The notes: generated by a model from the letters alone, not told the origin. Shown: positions 16,501-28,491, numbered from the stretch's first letter. The stretch is DNA of 64,000 nucleotides from Paulinella micropora (GCA_019918135.1 WBZZ01003799.1:586501-650500); one strand, 5' to 3'. Numbers and translations are program-made.

Positions 16501-17747
16501 GTCTCACCAGAGAAACTTGATCGCACAAAATCCAGACGGAGAATTTATAAACATCAGGGTCGGAAATGATGGTGGTATTAAAACTGATAATATGAAAACT
16601 GCTTTTGGAGAAACACTAGTTGGACAATTAACTCCAGTTGTTCAGGAAATCTTTCCATACACTATTAATACAAGGGTATGGACCAAAACAGAAACAAAAT
16701 CTTCTGTGTCATTTTTGAATAATATGGCAGAATTAAAAACTCAAGCAGATAACACGGCGAATGCTATCCTAACAAGTAAAAGAAGAATAAAATATCGGAC
16801 GGGTATGGGAGTTGTTGGTCGCTTCACTGCTATATGGACAACTGATGACACAAAAGCCTATTATTCGTGTGTAGGAATCGGTGAAAGTGATTTTTCAAAT
16901 GGTTTTTATTTTTATAAAACTAATGTCGGGATGCGTATTCTACAAGCCAAAGGAGGGGCTACAACTTATATTCAACAAGCAAACTGGGATGACCCATGCG
17001 ATGGAACAAAAAGATATGCCTGTTATTGATTGGAGTAAAGGAAATGTATTCCAAATTCAATTTCAATATTTAGGCTTTGGTGCTACAAGGTTTTCTATTG
17101 AAAATCCTACAACAGGTGAATTTCAATTAGTCCATACTATTAAGTATGCGAATGCCAACACAGGTGTAAGTCTAAGAAATACTACTTTACCATTTACCGC
17201 CCTAATGAGGAATGATGCTGCTATCGGAATTCAAACTCTTAAAACAGCGAGTGTTGGATTATTTATTGAAGGAAGTAATACAATAAACACAAGTATAACA
17301 AACGAAGTGGAAGGAAGTAAAGCAGCAAACACAACTGAAAGCCCTATTATCAGTATCAGGAATAAAGCAACATTTGATGCTGCTGGTGCTAATTTAACAA
17401 ATTATTCAAATGTGTATCCCACTTTGATAAGTATTACGAATGAAGATAGTAAGGCGTGTGTAGTAAGAATGGTATTGAATGGAACACTAACTGGAGCGGG
17501 TTTTGCAGATGTTGATACTAGTAAGTATTCAATTGTAGATACTGATACAAAGGCGAGTGCCGTTGCCAACGGAACAACAATTTTTAAACTTTATGTAAAT
17601 TCTCAATCAACTCAACAAATAAATCTTAGAAATTATCATATATATCTGTCTCCTAGTGATGTATTGACTTTTACACAGAAATCACTTGTTACTGCTAATA
17701 ATGGTTCAAATGTTAATGTTATCGCTAACTTCATAGAAAACCAATAA
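16501..17747 (+). mobile_element. PLV 1 fibre-like virion protein, broken
   Basis: Its sequence parallels the whole 414-residue protein at 56061-57305: start MSHQRNLIAQNPDG, core KRRIKYRTGMGVVGRFTAIW, and a C-terminal beta-rich half ending in NVNVIANFIENQ. Proteins with 'SKRRIKYRxGxG..RFT' cores occur in algal viruses, probably as virion surface components. That role is an inference from position next to the capsid gene. The copy is broken about once. Confidence 0.6.
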
Positions 17748-17805
17748 AGCAAAAAAAATTAATTGAATAAAATATCATTATATAAACAAAAAATTCATTT
17801 TTGTG

Positions 17806-18597
17806 TTATAACACAAACTCCGTTTGTCTATAAGATTTTTTTATGTCATCCACATTTTGGCACCACTGCTGTTGAAGTAACCATTCAAGGTATGGTTTAT
17901 CAATCTTGGCTACATCTTCAATGTTTTTGTGTGCATATTTTCCATATTGAAGAACAACATCTTTCTTTAATATACATCCTTCTTCTGTACATGTAGCATT
18001 CGCTATTTCTTCACCCACATTAGCCTTGATTTCAGTGATACTAGTCTCTTTTAAATCAGTTGCCTTAAAAGGTGTGCTTGGTTCCTCCATTATAATTTTT
18101 GCTAGTGTAGCCTCCAATGGAATAACTACTTTCACATTGTCGTCGCGGGGTTTATATTGTTCATAGAAAGAAACAATGTCAGGCTTAGTCCATTTAATCG
18201 TGGGTTTCTTAATTTCGCTGTCAAGGTTCCATTTGTCAATTTAATTTAAGTAGTCCTGTTTGGTTGACAGGTCAGTCATTGATATATATAAAGTAAATAT
18301 TAATTTTTATTGTAAATATTTTTTTACTTCACTTTTAATGTCTGTAAATTTATCAAACCACGGCTGTTTCATAACCCATTCAAAATATGGTTTGTCAATG
18401 GTAGCAACATCTTGAATTTTTTTTCCTTTGTATTTGCCAAACGGAAAAACATCTGTTGGCTTTCCTTCTCTAATTTTTTCAATTGCCTTAATTTCTTCAT
18501 CAATCATCTGTTGGACATCTCTTACTGAAAAAAATTCCTTATTCTTCTCAATTGAAAGTCGTCCAAATTTTTCAGATAGTCTAGTGAGGGTGGTCAT
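17806..18597 (-). mobile_element. PLV 1 pair of small DUF3820-like genes
   Basis: Two neighbouring minus-strand genes are present. The right one (18307-18597, 96 residues, open) has FPFGKYKGKKIQDVATIDKP, then YFEWVMKQPWF. The left one (to about 17806) has an acidic N-terminal part (KETSITEIKANVGEEIANAT) and a weaker version of the same motif (QYGKYAHKNIEDV, then PYLEWLLQQQW). 'FGKyKGk.i.dvp..YL.W...q.W' is the signature of the DUF3820 family, small proteins often found beside nucleases and polymerases. The left one looks broken. The same pair occurs twice in PLV 2, always next to the polymerase and facing the fibre-like gene. Confidence 0.6.
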
Positions 18598-18695
18598 TGG
18601 TCTATATACATTGGTAAAAAAATTTTATGGAAAAAATTAATTATTTAATATTTTATTTTTTTAATATCCAAAAGGTCTAGTTTCAATCGCATTCT

Positions 18696-21600
18696 CTACA
18701 ATTCCGATAACTTGTCTTTTAAGTATTCGCTTGTTATTTTTTTCTTTTGTTTGTCTCGCGTTATCTTGTTGTTTTCTATTATAACTACTTTTCCAGATTT
18801 CTCAATTCGCTTAGCAATCCGTAATTCTTCATCAGTCTCCAACAATTCAGCCAGTTCATTTTTACCATTCTCAAATAATTCAGTGCTCGTAATACCTAGC
18901 CCACAACTTATTACACTTAACATATTCAGTAAATTCAATGGTTTTTCCGTTTCATAGTTCATACTAAATCCTTTTACTTTCATACCGGCTTTACCATTAT
19001 CTAATAAGTATCCATAACACTTAGGCCCGCCTCCCACAAAGGTTTTTATTTTCGCTCCTTTTAATTCATCAGTCCAATCGCCCAGTAAATCGCCTGTCTC
19101 TACATCTGCCTGATTAATTTCTTTGTTTGTCGTATATATTACGCTGTCTGTGTCATGATACAATATCCTATTACCTAATATATCCATCATATTGTAAAGT
19201 CTCATTCTCGCGTGGCATGTAGTAAGTAAAGCAACTACAATATTTGTTTTAATCGGGTCGCTCACCGCATCCTGTTTTAAGTCATAACTGGCTTCTACAA
19301 TTTGATCGTTCATTATGTTAATATTTATATTATCCACTGATTTATCGCGCAATAGTTTGTATAATGTTTCTTTATCCTTTATCATTTTGTTCTGTGTTTT
19401 ATTTTGTTTTTGTCCAAACTTGGCCCATAAAGAGTTCAAACACAACTTAGCCACTGCTCTCCGTCCTTCGTTTTTGAATATTTTGCTTTCATCCATCTTA
19501 ACTCCCATTTTGATTTCCATGCTATTGGATGTAATTTTGCTTTTCTGCTTCCGTATTTTACATCCCGCGGGATATCCGCTGGACTCTTGTTTTACTTTCA
19601 AGAATGTCTTTATATATTCTTTGAATAAACTACTGCTTTGTTCTTTCCAGTTCCATACTTCATATATTTTTATTAACTTATACCCTTTGTCTAATGCCTG
19701 TTATTGCTCGTTCTTTATCTGTGTGCTTACATTCGCTGTGTTGCTCGGTCATTCCGCACCTATCGCATAAGTAATACATCATCTTACCTCTGTCCGCCTT
19801 CGGTAAGACAGGGTGTAGTAAGCCTCTCGGCGGTAGCATCTTAACCTTAGCCACACCAAAATATTCTCTGTTTATAATTTTATTTTTCATCTCATTTCTT
19901 TCCTCCTCGTTGCTTGGTCGTATTATGATATGGTGTCCGCTTGGATAAAGGTCGTAATACATCACGGTCGGATAAAGTGAGCATATGTCAATATATTTTG
20001 CATACTCATTATCATGTCGTGATTTCCAATGTAATTTCAGAGCATTCACTCTACCTCCAAACTTTGCCTCTCGTGGGTTTAGTCCTTCTTGTTCAGTAAT
20101 TCGTTCGTTTGTATCCTCTGCCAGTCTTTCACTGGTTTTCATCAGGCTCCATTCGCACTCCCAGATACTTATTACTTTCGCTTGTTCGTTAAGTTGTTTT
20201 TCTCTTCTCATTGTTTCCTTGTATAGTTCGCCAATTGTCTTATTTTTCGTCACATTCAAAGCATTGCTATTCCAACACTTATCACATCCGTGCCAATGAC
20301 ACCCGTAAAACTCATAAGCGGTTTTGTTTTTCTCGTCCCAGCCATCTACATAAACACGAGATTGTCCAAGTTGAAACATTTTTTCACCTCCGTTGAATGC
20401 GTGCTTGATATCTGTCTTATCCAGTCTGCTTCTGTATGCTAAGCATTCTACACAAGCCCTAGAAGTCATCCTGTTTTGTTTTTCCGCTTTCAATATCGCA
20501 ATTGAATTTTCTGGCATAAACTTAGCACGATACAGAGCCATAACACAACTCGCGATAGTTGTATATTGAAAAGGGTCAATACCAAACTCTAGAAACTGAT
20601 TTCTAAAATCTATACAACCTTCCTCAGTATATCAACATCTGAATGACAATACTCAGCGATTTCCTTCGCCATATCAAACCTGTTATGTGCTTTCACTTGT
20701 TCATCATACCATTCAAGAAATTCCTTTCGTTTATCTCCACGCATCGTGTCGTAGCCGTAATGTTTCTTATGGGGCATTACATCAACATAGTTTTTATTTT
20801 TCGCCGTATTGAAGAAGTGCGGGAAGAAACCTTTCTTAAGTTCCGTAAGCCCGAATGTCTTTGGAAAGTCTGACAATGGCATCGTAAGAAAACTTAGGCT
20901 GTCTATGAAGCGATACTTCTTAAGTGTCACCATCATAATCTTACCACCTTCATAGATTACAAATGGAGTTTGTCCATTATCAACCAACCACTTAAGAATA
21001 AACTGACAATCATAACCACGGGCATTGTGTGCGATAAATGTAAATCCGCTTTGTTTAGTGTCAAAAGCCCAATTACAGAAATCTTGAATGTTCTTATGTA
21101 TAATAGGCGGTTCCTTGGCATCGTAATACTGGCTTTCAGCATGATTAACAATGTGTTCGCCTGTGTCCTGTGTCGCTTCAAAGTCAAAGAATACGTATTG
21201 CTCTGACGGCGGAAAGATTTCTTTTGGACTATTTCACATTGGTGCTCAAGCGGTTTCACTAGTTTACAATTTCGGCATTTCGCATATCCGCATTTGTGCT
21301 CATCCTTCTTTCTATAATTCAGACCGCACGATTTACATTTCGCTTTGATATCGCAGTTTGTCATCATGTGGTTATTAAAGCATTCAGTGTTTGGAAACTT
21401 TTTATTACACTGATCACATTCTTTCCACTTGCTCTTGTCTTTTATTCCCTTACAACCCTTGGTTTCACAAATACTACATTTGGCTTCACAGGCATGTCTT
21501 TCCTTATACCCTCTTAGACATAACTCACAGAAATTCTTTTTTCCTAGCATAGACTTCATGTTTGTTATGGCATCGTAATGTCCTTTAGTCTTTAGAATGT

Positions 21601-22592
21601 AAAGGTTGGTCAGCCGTTCTCCGTTCGCATCAAGTAGTTCTGTTTTATAAATGATTTTGTCAGGGAATTCAACAATAACCAGATTGTATTTAATGTGATT
21701 AGCGAATGTATTAATTTCTGGTATCCCACACCCATCCTTAATAACTTTCGCTTCATCGTGTAAAGCCCCTGCCATTTCCTGCTGTATCTTTCTTCCCATT
21801 AATATTGTTTTGTATTTTTGATGTTTCAGTTTTTGACTTTACTACAACGATTGCTCGTGCTAAGCATAAGTTATCGCTGTTGGTAATACAGATTACTCCT
21901 TTCTTTCTGTAGATATCTAACAAAACCTGTAGCCTTGTTCCGCCCGTCGGCATTTTAACAGATTTCAACACAAATTTTAATCTATCAAAGTTTATTCCGT
22001 TCTCGTGCATGTAAAGACTTTCGTTGCTTTGAAATATTGCTGAGAATCTTTCTAAAACTTTTTCAACCGAGATTTGATTAACTTTGTGTAAGCCTGTTGA
22101 TACCTTTCCATAGTAATCTACAAACTCAACACCTAGGCTAACATTATCTTGCGGTGCTTGTCGTTTTACAAAGTCGTTCAATACAATCTCAATAAATCTT
22201 ATTACATCGCGCATCGTAAATGATCGGAAGTTGCCGTTAATCCTTACAGCATATCGGCTTTCATTTATTCCTAGTTGTTCCTTGCTGTCGTCCCTCATGA
22301 TATCATGATTACCATACCGCAACAAGTCTCTGTAATTTTCTTTCAGTTCTTTTTTCTCGTCAATCGTAGGTAAACGTGGTGATATTGATATAGCATGGTT
22401 CTCAAAATACACCGCACCTCTTACTTGATTCAAGTAGTTTTGGGCGGTCGGTGTATCAATTTTATACCCCCTTACCTTTGGTTTGATATATAGCACATCC
22501 CGACCCCTGACAGACTTGATTTCGTAATTTATCTTATATTCCCTTAATCTATCCAACCTGTAGACCTTGCCGTTATACGTGTGTGTCTCCAT
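18696..22592 (-). mobile_element. PLV 1 protein-primed family B DNA polymerase, broken
   Basis: From the 5' side (22592) the recognisable parts are: an N-terminal domain with GVICITNSDNLCLARAIVVV, typical of Polinton/PLV polymerases; Cys-rich zinc-ribbon clusters (CELCLRGYKERHACEAKC, CSICETKGC); the exonuclease and palm regions with DICSLYPTVM (motif A); LCLNSLWAKFGQ (motif B); and YHDTDSVIY (motif C). The enzyme would replicate the linear viral genome from a protein primer. The span of about 3.9 kb fits the usual 1,100-1,300 residues. The gene is broken in several places and cannot be functional. The order on the minus strand is consistent with a single original gene. Confidence 0.85.
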
Positions 22593-22755
22593 GTTTGATA
22601 ATAGTATATCAAGGAAAATATAATTTTATAAAATTAAAATATTTGTCTGCCTCAATCGGTCGTCCCCCTCGTGGCCTCGTGTGTGTCCTATATATAAGGA
22701 CCCTCCTTGTCTTTAAATGGAAATTCAGTGTGGTTCCCGCAGAGAAACTTTTTTA

Positions 22756-23262
22756 TTACTGATACTTACCATACCCGCAACCGCAGTGGCAGTTATGTTC
22801 CATGTATCCGCACATATTACACCTATCGTCGTCATCTTTCTTTATTCTCTCCATATACTCTTTGCTTGGTCTAGGAGGAACTGGAGGTTTTTCTTTTTCT
22901 GTTGCTGAAATATGTTTCTGAGACTTCATATGTCGCGCTTTGTTTCCATTATGTATTTCAGCACCACATCCACACTTAAAATCTTTATGCTTCCAAATTT
23001 TCTTCTTTTCTTTTTTGATTATTCTTGTTTCTTTATCGTAATTAATTTTCCATTCCTCGTATTTAGGTATTATGTTTTCCTCGTGATACTTCTTTGCTTC
23101 TTCCAATGCTTGCTCTTTTGATTTTTTCTTTCCGATGCAGAAACTCTTACACATAACCTTTCCTTCTCTCCATTGAACTTTTACCATCGGTCTCTTTTCG
23201 TTATTCTTTACCATAACACAACCTCTGGACATTCTAAATCTCTGAGTGTCTTTGTTTGTCAT
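22756..23262 (-). mobile_element. PLV 1 zinc-finger protein upstream of the polymerase
   Basis: An open frame of 168 residues. Residues about 25-70 (VKVQWREGKVMCKSFCIGKK, then KSKEQALEEAKKY) resemble an AP2-like DNA-binding strand-helix unit. Residues about 100-120 hold CGCGAEIHNGNKARHMKSQ plus KHI, a C2-H2 type finger, and the C-terminus has a second Cys/His cluster (CNMCGYMEHNCHCGCG). It is the first gene of the minus-strand block, about 160 bp before the polymerase. A shortened relative (CICGKVIGIYGKYQHEKSDF) precedes the polymerase of PLV 2, so the gene-polymerase linkage is conserved. DNA binding or regulation of replication is plausible but inferred. Confidence 0.55.
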
Positions 23263-23376
23263 CCTATATGTGTCTTTATTTTATTTATTTAAATAATAAT
23301 TATTTACAGATAGCAGTTTTTCTTTCTTTTGTCTGTCTGTATTTGTTATAAACAGGTAGACGAAATAATGAATAAC

Positions 23377-23653
23377 GGCTCTTAGTGTGATGGCAATACT
23401 TAAAAACACTTCCACACCAGACACCTAGTGGCTCAGGACAATTTCACACATTCTAAGTTCTGGAGTTGGTCAACTTTTTCCTTTTTGTGTGAAGTAGTCC
23501 AGAGAGAAATTCGTAATAAGAGAGATTTTAATCAAATTGTTGTTTTGAACTTAGAGAGAATAGGAAGAGGAAATAATAAATAACGGCTCTTAGTGTGGTT
23601 TCTCTAGAGAAACTGCACTGAACATCCGTGCCCAAGTGGCCCCCTATACTACT
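23377..23653. repeat. PLV 1 right flank with a repeated 17-mer
   Basis: TAACGGCTCTTAGTGTG occurs at about 23377 and again at about 23581. AGTGTGGTTtctctAGAGAAACT near 23591 resembles AGTGTGGTTcccgcAGAGAAACT near 22727. These may be remnants of the element's terminal repeats. No gene is seen between 23280 and 23653. Confidence 0.45.
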
Positions 23654-23707
23654 CACACATCCGTACAGCACAAAATCACACAACACACTAATACAATTCA
23701 GCAGCAC
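23654..23707. repeat. End piece of the right giant direct repeat
   Basis: It matches 9312-9365 with one or two differences (CACACATCCGTACAGCACAA... to ...TTCAGCAGCAC). It marks where the retroelement sequence resumes after the PLV 1 fragment. Confidence 0.7.
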
Positions 23708-23764
23708 GACAACAATAAATTCAATCACAGTCGCTCTTCTCTCTCATTCGTCAGCTCTACTCAC

Positions 23765-24870
23765 GACTACTCACAATTTCAAAGTGGTTCCAGGAATCCT
23801 ATGGATTCGTAGCACCGAAGTTGTGTTTGATATTTCCGCCGAGAACTCCACCTCGGTAGCCTTTTCACGGGTATGCCGAACACAACCATCGCCCAACCTC
23901 TGGCGCTGGGTGCATTGGCTACTTCCACCACTGCTGTTGTCAAGTCCTTGCATGAGAGGAAGTCGCATACACATGTTTCTAGCTCTAGACGACATCATCG
24001 AAGTCATCGAGATCGAGGTCAAGATGCAAAAGTCAAGAGGACCTCTGCTTCAGCTGCTCGTCGAAAACACCAACATGAAAAACTAGGTGTGAACGACATC
24101 GGGAAACACATGCATACACATTAATGCAGTCACGTGGACGACGTCAAGATTGACAGCCTTGAAGATTATCAGCACATGTTGCAAGCTTTGTACGGTGAAT
24201 AACTTGCCCAGCAGGACCAAGCCAACGTTTCTGGAAGTGACTCTGGTGCTGAGCAAAGCGACCAGGAGTCCAGTCGACGACGTCACAAGAGGTCACACAT
24301 GACATTTGCAGACTGTCAGCCTTTTTTTCGCCTGTGCACCGAAAAGGATAACATTTTGCTTGTGGAAAACCTACAAAAGCACAAACACGTGTTTGGTTCC
24401 AGTTATCCGCAGGATTTTTGGAACATTGTTGTGCTAAGAACCCATCGTAGATTTTCAAGCCCTTTTTGTATAGAGAATCTCCAGCATCGTTCTGTTCAGT
24501 TTGGAGTAAGAAAGTTTCATACAGCTGCTTTTTGATTTTCTCTGTAACCCTTAGGCTGCCGAAGCAAGTGTTGGAATCTCAGTGGCAGCAAAGTTTATCT
24601 TCTGTCAAGGAATGTTATCTTGGTTTGGAAGGAGACCAAACCCCTCAGCTTATTAATCGCCTCGCTTTGAAAAGGCTGCGTTTCTGGACTTTGAACAGGT
24701 CCTACCAGAGCGAGGTCATTCTTGACTTGATGCGCAATAACCGCAACTCAAAAGTGGAAGACCTGGGCCCACCTTCTTCGTCACGTTCCTTTCTTTTTCT
24801 CTCTTCTTCTTACTTTTGCGCTTTGAGCACTTCACCTTCTCTTTCTTCTTCTTCTCAACTAACTGCTTAG
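23765..24870 (+). other. Coding-like but unassigned sequence, possible broken host gene
   Basis: Several plus-strand stretches have protein-like composition: an Arg/Ser/His-rich piece (SSSRRHHRSHRDRGQDAKVK, 23980-24040), VDDVKIDSLEDYQHMLQALY (about 24133-24195) followed in frame by a stop at about 24199, a Ser/Asp/Gln-rich piece (SGSDSGAEQSDQESSRRRH), and LPKQVLESQWQQSLSS with RLALKRLRFWTLNRSYQSEV (24555-24730). No family is recognised. They could be exons of a decayed host gene or part of a mobile element. A 30-bp palindromic motif at 24404-24435 recurs at 29834-29865. Confidence 0.3.
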
Positions 24871-24875
24871 GCGGG

Positions 24876-26683
24876 CTAATTATGTTTTGCTCCCCCCATC
24901 CCTGGGGCTTCCTTCTCTCTCTTTTCCTGATCTGTATGCATCCCGCAAAATCGCCCTATCAACAGACCATAAGCTGCCTCTCGCAACAACACATTCTCAC
25001 TCTCCATGTCATGTGTGCATACAAAACATTGCTGTTCATCTGACACTCGCCCCTTACATTGACGATAGATTAATCTCTCTTGTACTACCTTCACTTTTTT
25101 ACCCATGTGGGCCTTCTCCTTGACCGTGCCTGCTCTCTCTCGTAACCATCTCTCCGCATTTATTATGGCGTTTGGCCCCGTGAATTCGAGCCCTTCTTCA
25201 TCTGTGTCCGAAGTGTCAGACTCACTCCCCCTATCAAACTTTCCATGTTCCCCTTTTGCTCTCTTTTCCTTTTCTCTCGGTTCTTCCTTTTCACCTGCCT
25301 CTTCTCTCGCCTTCTTCATCTCTTCACATTCATGTAGTCTATGCTTACCCCCACACATCCTACACTCCTTCTCACATGCTGAGAACACATGCCCCTCCAT
25401 GTTGCAATTGAAACATTTCATGTCTCCCTTCTTCAACGTCTTCTTTCTCGTTCCTGTTCCTTTCCCTCCCCCTTTCTTGTTAGTGGTGGTGTGTTTATAC
25501 CTACAGTTAGATCTATCACAGCTGCCTGACTGTTCAAACATGTAGCACACCCCAGGCACACTACGCATAGTGACTGACCCCTCTGTATGAGCAAAATGAC
25601 ACTCATCCCCCCACTTGCATCCACTCTCTTTGTGAAACCAAAAACAAACGCCTCTCTGCCCTTCCTCTCTTTTGTTGGCATCTTTTCTTGCGTGTGCTTT
25701 TTCTTTCTTCATCTTCTTCTCTCTTTTTTTCTGTCTATTTCCAACCCTTTTTCTTCCAACTCCTCCCACCATTCCTCAAACGACCATGCATGCTGCTTCT
25801 CATTCATCTTCAGCGTGCTCATCCATCCTCCCCAATCCTTCCTCACCCCCTCTGATGCATATTCAGGGTTTTGTAAGGCATTAGTGATTATTGTTTCCAT
25901 TGTTCTCTTGGGTGTTTTATGGCCTACTGCCTTTAGCTCTTCATCTAACGCAACAAACGCATCAAACTGCGGAGCATAATTACACCCCTCATCAAACGTC
26001 CATGCATTCATCGCATTTATTTTGTCTTGTACATCCTCCTCACTCACCTTACCAAACCTTTTGGTTAGTCTTGCCCACACAATGTGCAAGTTCTGACCAA
26101 AGTCTGGTGAGGTGTCTCTCACCAAATCCGCCACACTCCTCTTGGCTTTACCTACTAGCTTGTCAAACACAAACGAAAAAGCTTCCTCTCTCTGCCTTTT
26201 CATCTCATGCTCCAAACTCTCCTCATATGCTACTATCATTCTTTCTTCCTTCTCTTTTTCCTCTACTTGCTCCTTGCTCTTCGTCCTGATTGTTGTCGTT
26301 GCTGGTGTGGAATAAGTAGGTGAAGGCTGACTGCTCCCTCTCCCCCTCTCTTCCACTCTCTCTTCTCCTCCCTTTTGCTCACTCTTACCACTATCTCCCC
26401 CTAAAGTAGGCTGCCTTTCTGTCTCAATAAAATAAGAGGTAAGGTTTTCCTTGTCTGACCCTGACTCTGAGTCTAACTCAGCTTCCTCTTCCTCCTCTCT
26501 CAACCCTATTTTTCCTCTCTCTCTTGCTGATTGCTTTCCTGCTCTCTCTCCCCACCTCCACATGTAATTGGGGACTTTCTTTCCTTTACTATGCAGAGCA
26601 CTCACATTACTCTCATGAACTAACCTAATGTGTTCTTCTGGGGTCTTGAGTGCCCCCTTGAGTCCCTTGGCACCTAATGCCAA
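24876..26683 (-). mobile_element. LTR retroelement gag remnant with CCCH and CCHC fingers
   Basis: The 5' part (25709-26683) has charged linkers around a helical capsid-like core: LVGKAKRSVADLVRDTSPDF, WARLTKRFGKVSEEDVQDKI, APQFDAFVALDEELKAVGHK, with a following Trp-rich segment. This is the layout of copia-type gag. The 3' part (24876-25772) has two CCCH fingers (CFWFHKESGCKWGDECHFAH; CYMFEQSGSCDRSNCRYKH) and paired zinc knuckles (CFNCNMEGHVFSAC, then CRMCGGKHRLHEC), expected to bind the element's RNA. The parts overlap in different frames, as gag-pol borders of such elements sometimes do by frameshifting, or because the copy is broken. No protease or polymerase follows. CCCH fingers combined with knuckles are unusual for gag. 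Confidence 0.5.
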
Positions 26684-28491
26684 AACTATTTCCCTCTGAA
26701 ATTGCTTGAACGGGGTTCTCCCGTCATATTGTCCTTTTTCCGTCCTGCTGACTTTGTTTTTGTCTGTGCCCCTGAGTACTAAAACTCATGACTCTGAGGT
26801 CTTACGGTCTGTTTTCCTTTGTGCAGACCAGTTGGCAGTGTCTCATGTGCTTTAACTTTTAGTTCTTGCCTCTTTGCCCCGACGCCGGTGACTCACCTAA
26901 CCAAAAACGGGGACAGGTACTATGCGTTCAAAACTGAGCCACAGGGTTGCGAAAGCTTCCCTTTTTATGTGTCAATTACAGGAATGACACCAACCCCTTT
27001 TGTAGACAGTCGCCTCCCAGTCGGCGATGGTCTCCTTCCTTGCTTGCAGTGCCACTCAGAGTTAAGCGCTGCCAAGGCTCATAACCCACTAGACAAGAGG
27101 GTTAGTACTTTACTTTTACTTAGAGATCTTGGATACACGTCACTGAGCGCCACACCCCAAACCGCCAAGCTTTGAATTCACCGTTACACTTAGAGTGATA
27201 TAGGTAAAATAGGTAATTGTAATTGGGGTGCGCCGGTATGACTAAATACTAATTATTAATAAAATTGTCCATTGTTTGTATATGCTGAGCAATTTCAAAG
27301 TGAAAACCGGTCACGGCGTAATGAACTTGGCAAAGCAAAAATGAAAAAATCATCATAGGAGTTGAATTATTCATTAAATGGTTGCTGGAAAGTAGTTGAT
27401 TTAAATCCTATGTTCACTAGTTGAACATTTCTGAATTTTCGTAACTTATTTTTTTATGTGTCCAAAAACTTAGTGTAAAGTCAAACATTTTTGAAAGTTG
27501 ATGCCGCAATGATGAACTGACTCGAGAAGGCAGTGACCTTGTGTGCACTTCCGATCAGGAGGTCTGTGCACATCAGTGTTCTGAGGCTTGGAATAACATC
27601 ACCGTGGCAATAAACAAAAATATCATGGCATTTTCAACAATAAAATCAAGTTAAAAGGAGCGATCATCGCGCTCTCATCGATTTTCAAAGTGATGTTCAA
27701 GTTGGTCACAGACATACCATCAACAAATTGCGTTTGACTCTTGAAATCTCATTGTGTATTCAAGTTACCAAGGACAGGCTTTGTGAACTTACGTGTATTG
27801 AGTATACAAACAGATTTAGACACTTTCATGATATAGTTCTATACAAACTGATTTCTAATCACAAAACCTAATTTTCCATTTTTCCATCAGTGCAAAAAAA
27901 TACCACCAAACACCAAGTGAGTTTGCCGGGTACAGGAGAGGAATTTTATTAAACAAATTTGTACAAGTGTTTTTGAACACGTATCCTATTGAACTATCAA
28001 AAGCAAAGACCACCAAATATACAAGAAGCTACAAATATCAACAATGAAAACGAGTGCACAGACACTGGCAATCATGATTTTCGACATGGGAAAATTCACG
28101 ATTCATTTGAAAAATCAACACCGCAAAAATCAGTCAAAAATTAGTCATTGCCATATAAAAATGTGCGGGCCGGCGTGAACAACATGTATTTTTCATGTCA
28201 AATCGGGGCTGCGATCTAGTTCTGAACCAGAATGTTTCATAACATTTCACTTATTAATATATATTACAAAAGAGAACAATGTGAACTATTCCCCACTCTA
28301 GTTTTCAGCTATTTCAATTAACATTGCCCATAGTGGGTTTTTGGAAGTTCAAAAACGTTCCTTAATCAGAACGTGTTGTCTTTGATCACAAAGATATGCG
28401 GTCAAGTAGTGACATATCATTGTTTTTTTTATAGTGCGGAGGAAAACTTGAAGACATGTATGATCAATTTTCAAAAACCGTAAGAACACAT
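26684..28491. other. Stretch without a recognisable gene
   Basis: 26684-27180 is moderately GC-rich and may be the leader or LTR of the minus-strand retroelement. A plus-strand open frame there (26819-27175) has no recognised motif. 27180-28490 is AT-rich with no convincing frame, RNA gene or long repeat. Confidence 0.5.

Larger units (their letters stand above)
15864..23640. mobile_element. Polinton-like virus fossil 1, truncated
   Basis: The gene set is a major capsid protein end piece and a fibre-like virion protein on the plus strand, then convergent small DUF3820-like genes, a protein-primed DNA polymerase B and a zinc-finger gene on the minus strand. The order matches the second PLV at 47385-64000. 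The capsid gene is cut at the left junction. Penton, protease and ATPase are absent, so roughly half of a PLV is left. The polymerase is broken in several places and the fibre-like gene at least once. No integrase is seen. The right border is uncertain (23270-23653). Proteins shared with PLV 2 remain very similar, so the two are close relatives and not ancient. Confidence 0.8.
3961..23707. mobile_element. LTR-type retroelement fossil with giant terminal direct repeats, interrupted by a PLV
   Basis: Two direct repeats (3961 onward and 11671 onward) flank about 2.3-3.5 kb with scraps of retroelement coding sequence (gag-like and a DSGAS protease). A 54-bp match to the far end of the left repeat (9312-9365) reappears at 23654-23707. 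The right repeat therefore seems to run to 23707, with a Polinton-like virus fragment lodged in it and about 1.1 kb of repeat missing. A repeat length near 5.4 kb is extreme, though LTRs of several kb are known in some Ty3 lineages. Most of pol is absent, so the element is a non-autonomous, broken relic. The low divergence of the repeats (about 14 substitutions seen by eye in 4.2 kb) indicates a young insertion or a recent segmental duplication. No clear target-site duplication was found. Confidence 0.55.

Noticed and set aside
15864-23640. Classical Polinton/Maverick with integrase
   Set aside because: No DDE-type integrase or chromodomain was found here or at 47385-64000, so PLV is the better name.
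24816-26315. Plus-strand Ser/Phe-rich frames (for example 25105-25545)
   Set aside because: They are antisense to the gag-like zinc-finger protein and have pyrimidine-biased, non-protein composition.
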